Assembly (NCBI GenBank): GCA_031963465.1
Contig: JASSUG010000001.1
Coordinates: 248,001 to 312,000, forward strand
DNA from: Mycoavidus cysteinexigens_B
GTDB lineage: Bacteria; Pseudomonadota; Gammaproteobacteria; Burkholderiales; Burkholderiaceae
Reading direction: 5' to 3'
Length of the DNA stretch: 64,000 nucleotides
Position numbers and translations under genes: made by a program. Shown in pieces: positions 1 to 8,510 of this stretch (position 1 is the first letter of the stretch; each line of letters begins with the position of its first letter). Under the pieces are notes generated by a model. That model did no database searches. It was not told where the DNA came from and saw only the letters and a list, made by a program, of their open reading frames with translations.

Positions 1-2286
1 TACCGTCTGGTCTTCACTGCATGAAGCGATTTGATCACCGTCCGGCGAAAAAGCGATGCTCAAAATTAATTTTGTATGGCCCTTTAAAATGTGAAGAGCC
101 TTTCCCGTATGCGCATCCCACAAACGTACTGTCGCGTCATGACCGCCCGAAGCAATCCAATCGCCGCTTGGCGAATACACGACGTGATCAAAATTCTCAG
201 TATGACCGCTTAAAACGTGGAGGGCCTCTCCCGTCTGTGGGTTCCACACATGCGCTGTCTTTTTGAAACCGCCTGCGGCGATCTGATCTCCGCTCGGCGA
301 GTACACGACGCTATCAGGCGCGTTATAGCCGTGTAAAATTTGAAGAGCCTCTCCCGTGTATGCGTCCCACACACGCACCGTGTAGTCATCACTGCCAGAG
401 GCAATTTGTTTCCCCTCAGGAGAATACGCTAGGCTTCTAATATTTTGAGTATGGCCACGTAAAGTGTGAAGAACGTTTCCTGCATGCGCATCCCATACAA
501 GAACCGTATTGTCCCTACTGCCTGAGACCATCTGCTCACCTTTTGGCGAATATGCGACGCAGAAGTGGCCGTTTAAGTCAGGGATGTAAGCGTTGCGCCC
601 CTTATGATTATGAATTTCCGAAAAAATTTGCTCACTACCCAACAAATACGCAGCACTCCTAACATATTCACTATGGCCGCTTAGGTAGCGGACATCATTC
701 GTGTTTGCGTTCAATATGCGTACCGTCCCGACCTCATTGCTTGAGATGATTTGCTCACCGTCAGACGAATAGGCGACGCTATGGCGACCTTGAGTATAGT
801 CGCGTAAGGTATGGAGAAGGTCTCCCGTGTGTGCATCCCACACATGCACCGTACCGCTCCCACTGCCCGAGACAATTTGCGTCCCGTTTGGCGAATACGC
901 GACGCTATAAACAAAGCTGCTATGGCCACGTAAGGTATGGAGAGCTTCCCCCGTACGCGTGTCCCACACGCGCACCATCTCATCACTACCGCCTGAGACG
1001 ATCTGATCACCGTTTGGCGAATACGCAACGCTATTAACAACGCTAAAAACAAAGCTGTTATGACCACGTAAAGTGTGGAGGGCTTCTCCCGTATATGCGT
1101 CCCACACGCGTACTGTATTGTCTTTACTGCCCGAGGCGATCTGATCGCCCCTCGGCGAATATACAACGCTCAAAACCTCTTTGGAATGCCCGTTTAAGGT
1201 ATGGAGCGCTACTCCCGTGTGTGCGTCCCACACGCGTACTGTCTTGCCATTACCGCCTGAGACGATCTGAGCACCATCTGGCGAATATGCGAGGTTTGTA
1301 ATATAGTCAGTAGTATGGGTATCTAAAAATAGGCCGATTTCTCCCGTATGCGCATTCCACACGCGCACTATGCCATGCGAACTGCCCGAAACAATCTGAT
1401 TGCCGTTGGGGGAATACGCGACGCTCCAAATAGATCTATTGTCATACTTTACGTTTAAGGTGTGAATTTTTTCCCAATTTGCAGTCGCATACACGCTGAG
1501 TTCACTGTCATGCCCTATGACGCAAGTTTTCCCATCCGGGGAATATGCGCGGCACCGCACATGATCCCTTCCCTGAAGATAGGGCCCTTCACCAAACCGT
1601 ACGCCAGCCATCTGTGCACCAGTTAAATTCGCTTGACGTAACCAACTCGCGTGAAGCTTAGCTCCTGTCAAATCTGCGCCTTGCAACTGCGCAGAATCGA
1701 ATATGCCACCACTCAGATCTGCTCCGGGTACTCGAATTCCTTTTAAATCGGCGCCATTAAACTGGACACCGCTTTTCACCAAGATCGTCAATGCATTCGC
1801 GGCTATAGTTTGTACTTCTTCTGTTTTCGAGCGTTCAACCCAATTCAACAGCTTTTGCTTTACATGCGGCGCTTGTTGAATTTTTTCTCTTAAAAATCCA
1901 TATATCGTCGGATTACCTACCAGATCCAATAGCGCACAAAGCGCAGGTTTCTCTACCACCTGATCAAGTTGCCCTGCTTCCGATAGCTTTTGCAATTGAT
2001 TCAGCGCAAAGGCGTGCAAGCTTTCATCCGCATGGGCTAACGTCCACTGATCTTTCGGAGCAATCCTTTCTTGCAGCAAGTGTAATTTCAACGCAGGGGA
2101 ATCAATCGACTCGCCCTTGAGTGTCACCATCGTCAGTGCGCTAAGCAGATGCTGCCGGTCTACTGGTCGCAGGTAATTTTCTACCTCTTCTCGAACTTCT
2201 AACGGGAGTGAAACTAGCGATGATCTTGGAGAATGGGATACAGAGGTTAAGAAGGGACGTGTAGTCAAATTCGATAATGGCTGCAT
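1..2286 (-). CDS. F-box-like / pentapeptide / WD40 repeat protein (partial, runs off left edge)
   Basis: The minus strand is open with no stop from an ATG at 2286 to base 1, giving 762 visible codons; the C-terminus lies outside the window. Residues about 27-70 start SLPLEVREEVENYLRPVD, with the LP-x-E, L at +13 and acidic +17 spacing of F-boxes. A helical part follows (about 70-165, with WVERSKTEEVQTIAANAL), then pentapeptide repeats (about 172-230, GADLKGI, GADLSGG, GADLTGA), then at least 13 WD40 blades with SPDG, SG and VRVWD signatures. The order matches the gene at 51799-53703 and the C-terminal half of the NACHT gene at 34489-39930. No signal peptide or membrane segment is seen. The Shine-Dalgarno is weak (AAGAAAG). 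The repeats are certain; the F-box is inferred from spacing only. A scaffold or a host-directed effector are both possible. Confidence 0.85.
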   Translation of the reverse strand, partial: MQPLSNLTTRPFLTSVSHSPRSSLVSLPLEVREEVENYLRPVDRQHLLSALTMVTLKGESIDSPALKLHLLQERIAPKDQWTLAHADESLHAFALNQLQKLSEAGQLDQVVEKPALCALLDLVGNPTIYGFLREKIQQAPHVKQKLLNWVERSKTEEVQTIAANALTILVKSGVQFNGADLKGIRVPGADLSGGIFDSAQLQGADLTGAKLHASWLRQANLTGAQMAGVRFGEGPYLQGRDHVRCRAYSPDGKTCVIGHDSELSVYATANWEKIHTLNVKYDNRSIWSVAYSPNGNQIVSGSSHGIVRVWNAHTGEIGLFLDTHTTDYITNLAYSPDGAQIVSGGNGKTVRVWDAHTGVALHTLNGHSKEVLSVVYSPRGDQIASGSKDNTVRVWDAYTGEALHTLRGHNSFVFSVVNSVAYSPNGDQIVSGGSDEMVRVWDTRTGEALHTLRGHSSFVYSVAYSPNGTQIVSGSGSGTVHVWDAHTGDLLHTLRDYTQGRHSVAYSSDGEQIISSNEVGTVRILNANTNDVRYLSGHSEYVRSAAYLLGSEQIFSEIHNHKGRNAYIPDLNGHFCVAYSPKGEQMVSGSRDNTVLVWDAHAGNVLHTLRGHTQNIRSLAYSPEGKQIASGSDDYTVRVWDAYTGEALQILHGYNAPDSVVYSPSGDQIAAGGFKKTAHVWNPQTGEALHVLSGHTENFDHVVYSPSGDWIASGGHDATVRLWDAHTGKALHILKGHTKLILSIAFSPDGDQIASCSEDQTV

Positions 2287-2310
2287 ATTTATTGCTTTCT
2301 TAGAAGACAA

Positions 2311-2418
2311 ATGATTATTGTATATACCACGATGGCAGTTATGCTATCTCTTGCTGTTTCTGCTGCGCTGTATGCTAAAAAGCAATACGAACAGCAACCT
2401 CCTAAAAACCGATCCTAA
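2311..2418 (+). CDS. possible 35-aa single-span membrane peptide
   Basis: A short frame starts ATG ATT ATT GTA and ends AACCGATCC TAA. It begins MIIVYTTMAVMLSLAVSAAL, a plausible membrane helix, and ends in a charged tail with KKQYEQQ and KNRS. It lies divergent from the WD40 gene and has only a weak AGAAG ribosome site. No family is recognised and it may be chance. Confidence 0.25.
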   Translation: MIIVYTTMAVMLSLAVSAALYAKKQYEQQPPKNRS

Positions 2419-2426
2419 CATCAAGA

Positions 2427-2476
2427 ACTTTGTACAAAGTCACGCCTATGCTGAACGTGTATGACTGCTTTGTACA
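2427..2476. promoter_or_regulatory. CTTTGTACA palindrome and second half-site in the WD40/secF gap
   Basis: A perfect 14-bp palindrome, ACTTTGTACAAAGT, lies at 2427-2440. The word CTTTGTACA recurs at 2468-2476, 40 bp from its first occurrence at 2428. This spacing could be an operator pair for the divergent WD40 gene, but no regulator is known. The rest of the 2287-2619 gap holds the possible small peptide and a weak ATCTGA/TCAGAT hairpin followed by ATCTTTTT (2559-2588). Nothing else is seen. Confidence 0.25.
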
Positions 2477-2619
2477 GCCTTAGGCATTCCACGAGTTCAT
2501 CGTCTGTTGATAAATCTTTGCCGCTTCAACATGGCCCTAAATTTTCCACATAAAATCGATCTGAGCTTCAGTGTTCAGATATCTTTTTGGAGGTTCTATA
2601 GATAAGAATCTGACAAACC

Positions 2620-3570
2620 TTAAACCTGCGCCCCAGCATTCGGATCATTCAGATCATATTTAGGCTTAGCCGGTTTAATCAGATCTTCGCGTTTCACGCC
2701 AAGCCACATGGCAATTGCGGCGGCGACAAAGACCGAGGAGTAAATCCCGAACAAAATCCCGATCGTCAGCGCTAGTGAGAAAAAGTGCAGCGTAGGCCCA
2801 CCAAATAACAGCATCGCTAATACCATCATCTGGGTGCTGCCATGCGTAATAATCGTGCGTGAGATGGTGCTGGTGATGGCGTGGTTAATCACCTCAATGA
2901 CGGTGAGTTTACGCGTTTTACGAAAGGTTTCACGGATCCGGTCAAAGACCACGACAGATTCATTCACCGAATAGCCTAGCACAGCAAGCACCGCGGCTAG
3001 GACTGAGAGCGAAAACTCCCACTGAAAAAAGGCAAAGAAGCCAAGAATAATAATCACATCATGCAAATTGGCAACAACGCCTGCGATTGCGTATTTCCAC
3101 TCGAAGCGAAATGAGAGATACACAATAATGCCGAGGACCACGCAGAGTAGGGCGAGTAGCCCATGGGCTGCAAGCTCTTTGCCGACTTGTGGGCCGACAA
3201 ACTCAACCCGTTGTAGGCGAGCTTGCGGCGTGTGCGTGCTGAGCGCATTGATGACGTGCTCGCTTTGCTGCGCAGATGACATCCCGGCTTTCAAGGGCAG
3301 GCGGATCAAGACGTCGCGTGAGGTGCCAAAAGTTTGCACTTGCGCATCGTTATAGCCGAGCTTGCCAAGCGTGGTGCGCACCGGCTCGAGCTGAACCTGC
3401 TGAGGGTAATTAACTTCAAGCACCGTCCCGCCGGTAAATTCAACCGACAAATGCAGTCCGCGACTGAGTAAAAAAAACACCGCAGCGATGAACGTCAGCA
3501 ATGAGATTGCGTTGAAGATCAACGCACGCTGCATAAATGGGATGTCTTTGTGGATGCGAAAAAATTCCAT
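2620..3570 (-). CDS. secF: protein translocase subunit SecF
   Basis: Inner-membrane partner of SecD, which uses the proton gradient to help SecYEG release exported proteins. The start is set at MEFFRIHKDIPFMQRALIFN (ATG at 3570, GGAGAG just upstream); longer frames reach into the secD end. Features include one N-terminal span, a periplasmic part with VEFTGGTVLEV, and the C-terminal five-span bundle with YSVNESVVVFDRIRE and TLTIGILFGIYSS-type segments typical of SecF. The length of 316 residues is normal. It follows secD after 13 bases in a yajC-secD-secF operon. Confidence 0.97.
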   Translation of the reverse strand: MEFFRIHKDIPFMQRALIFNAISLLTFIAAVFFLLSRGLHLSVEFTGGTVLEVNYPQQVQLEPVRTTLGKLGYNDAQVQTFGTSRDVLIRLPLKAGMSSAQQSEHVINALSTHTPQARLQRVEFVGPQVGKELAAHGLLALLCVVLGIIVYLSFRFEWKYAIAGVVANLHDVIIILGFFAFFQWEFSLSVLAAVLAVLGYSVNESVVVFDRIRETFRKTRKLTVIEVINHAITSTISRTIITHGSTQMMVLAMLLFGGPTLHFFSLALTIGILFGIYSSVFVAAAIAMWLGVKREDLIKPAKPKYDLNDPNAGAQV

Positions 3571-3583
3571 CTTGCTCTCCGAG

Positions 3584-5527
3584 TCAGCGTGACGTAGTGT
3601 GGTTAGCCGACGATGGGTTGACCTTTTTGCCGCCACTCAAATTGTCGGTAGACGGGAAGAGGGCGGCGGGCGTTGCCGGACGCCATATCTGACCAATTGA
3701 CAGTGATTTCAGCTTGCGCCGGCCACCGTACCAGAGGTTGACTAAACCGCGGGCAAAGAATACGGCCGAGAACATTGACGTCAAAATACCGATGCAATGC
3801 ACCACGGCAAAGCCTCGTACTGGCCCGGAGCCGAAGGCTAGTAAGGCAAGCCCCGCAATCAAGGTGGTCACGTTTGAATCGAGAATGGTCGACCAGGCAT
3901 GCTGAAAGCCAGAAGAAATGGCCGTTTGCGGTGATGCGCCATGACGCAGTTCTTCACGGATACGCTCGTTGATTAATACGTTTGCATCGATGGCCATGCC
4001 AAGGGTGAGGGCAATCGCGGCAATGCCTGGCAGCGTCAGCGTGGCTTGCAGCATCGATAGCACGGCGATTAAGAGCAGCAGGTTAAGCGAGAGGGCCAGG
4101 ACTGAAACCAAGCCGAACAGCATGTAATACGCCAACATAAAGAGGGCGATAGCGGCAAAGCCATAGAGTACGGAATCAAAACCTTTCTTGATATTATCCG
4201 CGCCTAGACTAGGGCCGATGGTGCGCTCTTCAATGATTTCCATCGGCGCGGCCAGTGAGCCTGCGCGCAACAGCAAGGCGAGATCATTGGCTGCCGCAGT
4301 GGAGGCGGAGCCGGTGATCTGAAAATTTTCGCCAAGCTCGGATTGAATCGTGGCGACGGTCAGGACTTCACCTTTGCCTTTTTCAAATAGCACAATCGCC
4401 ATTGGCTTGCCAATGTTGTCGCGCGAGACGCTGCGCAACACGCGGCCGCCGGCTGCATCTAGGCGAATTTTAACCGCAGCGTGCTGGTGCTCATCGAAGC
4501 CTGCCGCCGCATCGGTGATGCGATCGCCAGTAAAGATAATCTGTTTTTTGAGGAGCACAGGAGCGCTGTTGCCCTCGGTGAAGAGTTCAGCGCCCGCCGG
4601 CACCGGATCACGTGGATTGGGGAAGCGCGGCGCATTGGCATCGACTAAGCGAGCTTCGAGGGTTGCCGTGCGACCTATGATGTCTTTAGCTTTAGCTGTG
4701 TCTTGTACGCCCGGGAGCTCGACAATGATGCGATCCACCCCTTGCTGTTGGATCACGGGTTCAGCCACACCGAGTTCATTGACACGATTATGCAGCGTTG
4801 CGATATTCTGCTTCAGAGCATTTTCTTGAACGGTACGCAGGGCGCTCGGAGAAAAAACGCCAATCACCTGATAGCCGTCTGCCGCGGTTCGCACGTTCCA
4901 TTGCAATTCCCTGAACTTGTCTGCGAGCAAGGTGCGCGTAGCTTCGGCAGGCCCCGCAGTGGCAAAATTGATGCGGACGGTGTGCTCCACGCGGCTGATG
5001 CCGCCACTACGAATCGTGCGCTCACGCAGCAGGGTACGGATATCGCTTGCGCTGGTGTCGAGTTTTTTGGCGAGTGCGCCGGCCATGTCAACTTGTAACA
5101 AGAAATGCACGCCGCCACGCAAATCTAGGCCCAGATACATGGGTAGCGCATGTAGCGCTGTCAGCCATTTAGGCGAAGCGCTTTGCAAATTTAGAGCAAC
5201 AATATACGCCGGATTAGAGGGATCGTGATTGAGGGCTTTGGCAAGTAGATCCTTGGCGCGCAACTGAGTATCCGTATCCGCCAACCGTATGCGTACGCTG
5301 GCGTTATTGGCGCTGTTATCGAACGTTGTGTTAATCGCTGCAATTTGATTTAAAACGAGCGTGTCTTCTACTTTTTTTAAGACGTCATGATCGATCTTCA
5401 CGGTTGCCCTGCCGCTTGAGATCTGCACTGCAGGCGTTTCACCAAAGAAATTAGGCAGTGTATATAGCAGGCCGATGGCGAGTGCCATCAACATCACGAT
5501 ATATTTCCACAGAGGGTAGCGGTTCAT
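3584..5527 (-). CDS. secD: protein translocase subunit SecD
   Basis: Larger RND-type subunit of the SecDF-YajC complex. The start chosen is the ATG giving MNRYPLWKYIVMLMALAIG, a classic first membrane span, rather than a TTG 33 bases upstream. Visible signatures are GLDLRGGVHFLLQVD (P1 domain), the GIGRTATLEARLVD-like periplasmic region and the C-terminal membrane bundle with GMAIDANVLINERIREELR. About 647 residues, normal for betaproteobacteria. It lies between yajC and secF on the same strand. Confidence 0.97.
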   Translation of the reverse strand: MNRYPLWKYIVMLMALAIGLLYTLPNFFGETPAVQISSGRATVKIDHDVLKKVEDTLVLNQIAAINTTFDNSANNASVRIRLADTDTQLRAKDLLAKALNHDPSNPAYIVALNLQSASPKWLTALHALPMYLGLDLRGGVHFLLQVDMAGALAKKLDTSASDIRTLLRERTIRSGGISRVEHTVRINFATAGPAEATRTLLADKFRELQWNVRTAADGYQVIGVFSPSALRTVQENALKQNIATLHNRVNELGVAEPVIQQQGVDRIIVELPGVQDTAKAKDIIGRTATLEARLVDANAPRFPNPRDPVPAGAELFTEGNSAPVLLKKQIIFTGDRITDAAAGFDEHQHAAVKIRLDAAGGRVLRSVSRDNIGKPMAIVLFEKGKGEVLTVATIQSELGENFQITGSASTAAANDLALLLRAGSLAAPMEIIEERTIGPSLGADNIKKGFDSVLYGFAAIALFMLAYYMLFGLVSVLALSLNLLLLIAVLSMLQATLTLPGIAAIALTLGMAIDANVLINERIREELRHGASPQTAISSGFQHAWSTILDSNVTTLIAGLALLAFGSGPVRGFAVVHCIGILTSMFSAVFFARGLVNLWYGGRRKLKSLSIGQIWRPATPAALFPSTDNLSGGKKVNPSSANHTTSR

Positions 5528-5660
5528 TGAGGGGCGCGGTGAGAATAAGGAAAAACACAATACGCAGCTATCTGCTTAGCGCTGCATTTGATTGCAAGGC
5601 TGTCACAAAACACCTGCATAGGCAGGAGGAGTTTGTGGCAGCCTTTTGAAGCGAATGCTT

Positions 5661-5993
5661 TTATAGCGACTTGATCGTACCTTTAGGCAAGGTCGCCGTC
5701 ACTGCATTTTTTTGTACTGTAATTTCAACACCGTTAGCAATCTCAATGTCAACATAAGCGTCGTTGACTTTGGAAACTTTGCCGAGAATGCCGCCATTGG
5801 TGACGACTTCATCGCCTTTTGCCATGGCTGCTAGCAAATTACGATGCTCTTTCTGCCGCTTCATTTGCGGGCGGATCATGATGAAATACAAGACAGCAAA
5901 CATCGCGATGAGAGGCAAAAAATTCATCAGACTAGATTCGATGCCGGTAGCGCCGGCGCTTGCGCCTTGAGCGAAAGCATGGGTAATAAACAT
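5661..5993 (-). CDS. yajC: preprotein translocase subunit YajC
   Basis: Small single-span inner-membrane protein that associates with SecDF. The start is the ATG giving MFITHAFAQGASAGATG, preceded by GGAG; an upstream extension is not conserved in the family. One hydrophobic helix with LPLIAMFAVLYFIMIRPQ is followed by a basic, soluble YajC domain with KGDEVVTNGGILGKV. It has 110 residues, normal length. First gene of yajC-secD-secF, downstream of tgt. Confidence 0.96.
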   Translation of the reverse strand: MFITHAFAQGASAGATGIESSLMNFLPLIAMFAVLYFIMIRPQMKRQKEHRNLLAAMAKGDEVVTNGGILGKVSKVNDAYVDIEIANGVEITVQKNAVTATLPKGTIKSL

Positions 5994-6047
5994 GCTAAAT
6001 CTCCATAAATGGGTGGTCAAAATGGTTGGGCATTCTACCATCGAGTG

Positions 6048-6079
6048 TGCATTTTATATACATTTGTATATAAAATGCA
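6048..6079. repeat. perfect AT-rich inverted repeat between tgt and yajC
   Basis: Two 15-base arms (6048-6062, TGCATTTTATATACA, and its exact complement at 6065-6079) flank a 2-base centre. It lies 54 bases upstream of the yajC start and 105 bases beyond the tgt stop. No T-run follows, so it looks more like an operator or cruciform than a factor-independent terminator. Confidence 0.7.
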
Positions 6080-6184
6080 CCGATGTTGTATGCGCGTATC
6101 ACTTTGCCTCTAGTTTTAAGCGAGCATTGTTGTGACAGTCATGCTGTGCTTATGATTAGATGGCAAAAGTCTTCAGCAAACGCT

Positions 6185-7315
6185 TTATAACACGCCACGC
6201 GCGCGCTCTGCGTGAAATTTTTGCACAAACGCGCTAAATGTGCGTGAGCCAATGGCGGTGCGCATTTCATGCATTAACTCAAGGTAATAATGCAAATTAT
6301 GGAGCGTGTTGAGCCGTGCGCCCAGGATTTCGCCAACCCGATGTAAATGATGTAAATAGGCGCGCGAAAAATGGCGACAGGTATAGCAGGCACAGCTTTC
6401 GTCGAGCGGACGTGGATCATGGCGGTGCGCGGCATTCTTGATTTTTAGGTCGCCAAATCGAGTGAAGAGCCAGCCATTACGCGCGTTGCGAGTTGGCATC
6501 ACACAATCGAACATATCAATTCCTGCGGCGACACCAGCGACTAAATCTTCCGGTGTCCCCACCCCCATCAGGTAATGCGGTTTATCGGCGGGCAAGCGCG
6601 GGCCGACATGATTCAGGATGCGCTTCATTTCCTCTTTGGGCTCACCGACGGAGAGCCCACCAATCGCATAGCCATCAAAATCCAGTTCAGTTAACCCTGC
6701 AAGCGATTCGTCGCGCAAAGCTTCATGCATGCCGCCTTGGACAATCCCAAATAATGCATTGGGGCTGTTGAGTTGCTTAAATTCGTTGATTGAACGGCGC
6801 GCCCAACGCAACGACAAGCGCATTGAGTTGGCGGCTTCCGCTTGAGTCGTGAGCACGTCGGCAGTTGCATATGGCGTACATTCATCGAATTGCATCGCGA
6901 TGTCTGAATTCAGTTTGTGCTGCACTTGCATCGATACTTCAGGCGATAAAAAAAGGCGATCGCCGTTAATCGGCGAGGCAAAGGTGACCCCCTCTTCGGT
7001 AATTTTGCGTAAGGCGCCCAGGCTAAACACCTGAAAGCCGCCGGAGTCGGTAAGAATCGGTTTTTGCCAGCCGATAAAGCGGTGCAAACCACCATGGGCG
7101 GCGATTGCCTCCAACCCTGGTCTTAGCCATAAATGAAACGTGTTGCCAAGAATAATTTGTGCTTCGATGTTGTCAAGCTCATGCGGTGAGAGGGACTTGA
7201 CTGCACCATAGGTGCCCACCGGCATAAAAATGGGCGTCTCAATCGTGCCGTGATTTAATTGTAGGCGGCCGCGGCGCGCATGGCCGTCGGTATTCAGTAA
7301 GTTAAAATTTAGCAT
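6185..7315 (-). CDS. tgt: queuine tRNA-ribosyltransferase (tRNA-guanine transglycosylase)
   Basis: Exchanges guanine 34 for preQ1 in GUN-anticodon tRNAs, a step of queuosine synthesis. Family signatures are clear: ETPIFMPVGTYGAVKSL near the N-terminus, ILTDSGGFQVFSL with the catalytic Asp, GGLSVGEPKEEM, the second Asp in DMFDCVMPTRNARNG, and the zinc site CACYTCRHFSRAYLHHL. It has 376 residues, normal. The ATG overlaps the last seven bases of queA, which implies translational coupling. Confidence 0.97.
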   Translation of the reverse strand: MLNFNLLNTDGHARRGRLQLNHGTIETPIFMPVGTYGAVKSLSPHELDNIEAQIILGNTFHLWLRPGLEAIAAHGGLHRFIGWQKPILTDSGGFQVFSLGALRKITEEGVTFASPINGDRLFLSPEVSMQVQHKLNSDIAMQFDECTPYATADVLTTQAEAANSMRLSLRWARRSINEFKQLNSPNALFGIVQGGMHEALRDESLAGLTELDFDGYAIGGLSVGEPKEEMKRILNHVGPRLPADKPHYLMGVGTPEDLVAGVAAGIDMFDCVMPTRNARNGWLFTRFGDLKIKNAAHRHDPRPLDESCACYTCRHFSRAYLHHLHRVGEILGARLNTLHNLHYYLELMHEMRTAIGSRTFSAFVQKFHAERARGVL

Positions 7316-8415
7316 GGTAGTCGAGTTAAAAACATGGCATCACCATAGCTGAAGAAACGATATCGTTGGCTGATGGCATGCTGGTAGGCCAGGCGCACGG
7401 TGTCAATGCCGGCAAAGGCACTCACTAGCATGAGTAAAGTCGATTTAGGTAAATGAAAATTCGTCACCAGTTGATCGACTAAGCGAAAGCGATAGCCCGG
7501 CGTGATAAAGATATCTGTTTCGCCACTGCCGGCGCGGAGCAGATGGGGGCGGGCCTCTTCCGGGTCGCTAGCATGAGCCGCGGCTTCAAGTGCGCGCAGT
7601 GAGGTGGTGCCCACCGCAATCACCCGCCGTCCGGCGGCGCGAGTGTGCGCAATGGCATCGACCAGCGACTGCGGTATGTGATACCACTCGCTATGCATGC
7701 GGTGTTGTGCAAGATTTTCCGTGCGCACAGGCTGGAACGTGCCAGCGCCAACGTGCAGCGTAAGGGTTGCGCGCTGTATGCCGCGCGCGTCAAGCTGGGC
7801 CAGCAGCGCTTCATCAAAATGCAAGCCGGCAGTGGGCGCCGCCACCGCGCCTGGATTGGTGGCATAAACGGTCTGGTAACGGACTGCATCCGTTGCATCG
7901 GCATCATGCGTAATATAAGGTGGCAGCGGTAACCGCCCATAGCGTTCGATGAGGCTCAGACAGTCGGCAGGAAAGTGCAGCGTATAAAAAGGCGCATAAG
8001 CATCCAACTGCGATGGCGGATTAGACTCATCAGCGTGAGCTTCAAGCGGCTCGCCGATGGTCACCTCAAAGGCATCGGCCAGGTGTAGTGTGCTCCCTAT
8101 CGCGGGGCGCTTACTGGCACGCACTTGCGCCAGCGCCGTATGCGTGCCAATAATACGCTCAATGAGTACTTCGACCTTACCGCCACTTGCCTTGTGCCCG
8201 AAAAAACGGGCTTTAAGTACTTTAGTGTCATTAAATACAAGCAGATCGCCTGCGGCAATACAAGCAGGTAATTCGGTAAAGTGTCGGTCAATACAGTGCG
8301 CTGGTGTGCGTGAATTATCGACCTCAAGCAAACGGCTGGCGCTTCGGTTAGCAAGGGCCGTTTGGGCAATTAATTCAGCCGGCAGTTTAAAATCGAAGTC
8401 AGAAAGTGTATACAT
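7309..8415 (-). CDS. queA: S-adenosylmethionine:tRNA ribosyltransferase-isomerase
   Basis: Transfers the ribosyl part of SAM to preQ1 in tRNA to form epoxyqueuosine, acting after Tgt. Family motifs include SDFDFKLPAELIAQTAL at the start, FNDTKVLKARFFG, GAVAAPTAGLHFDE, LHVGAGTFQPV and TNFHLPKSTLLMLVSAFAG. It has 368 residues, which is full length. First gene of the leftward queA-tgt-yajC-secDF run, divergent from recG with a 95-base shared upstream region. Confidence 0.97.
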   Translation of the reverse strand: MYTLSDFDFKLPAELIAQTALANRSASRLLEVDNSRTPAHCIDRHFTELPACIAAGDLLVFNDTKVLKARFFGHKASGGKVEVLIERIIGTHTALAQVRASKRPAIGSTLHLADAFEVTIGEPLEAHADESNPPSQLDAYAPFYTLHFPADCLSLIERYGRLPLPPYITHDADATDAVRYQTVYATNPGAVAAPTAGLHFDEALLAQLDARGIQRATLTLHVGAGTFQPVRTENLAQHRMHSEWYHIPQSLVDAIAHTRAAGRRVIAVGTTSLRALEAAAHASDPEEARPHLLRAGSGETDIFITPGYRFRLVDQLVTNFHLPKSTLLMLVSAFAGIDTVRLAYQHAISQRYRFFSYGDAMFLTRLPC

Positions 8416-8510
8416 GAAGGGGCCTAAGCCATATAAAGGCCAGGGTAGGATCGGGCATGAAGCCCAATATTGTACTTGTATCTGGTTAAAGTTCTACAGA
8501 AAAGGCGGCG

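Noticed and set aside
711..1166. 151-residue minus-strand frame at the left
   Set aside because: It is an off-frame reading of the WD40 repeats; the real frame runs from 2286 to the window edge.
4350..4829. 159-residue plus-strand frame within secD
   Set aside because: Antisense shadow of a well-defined secD gene.
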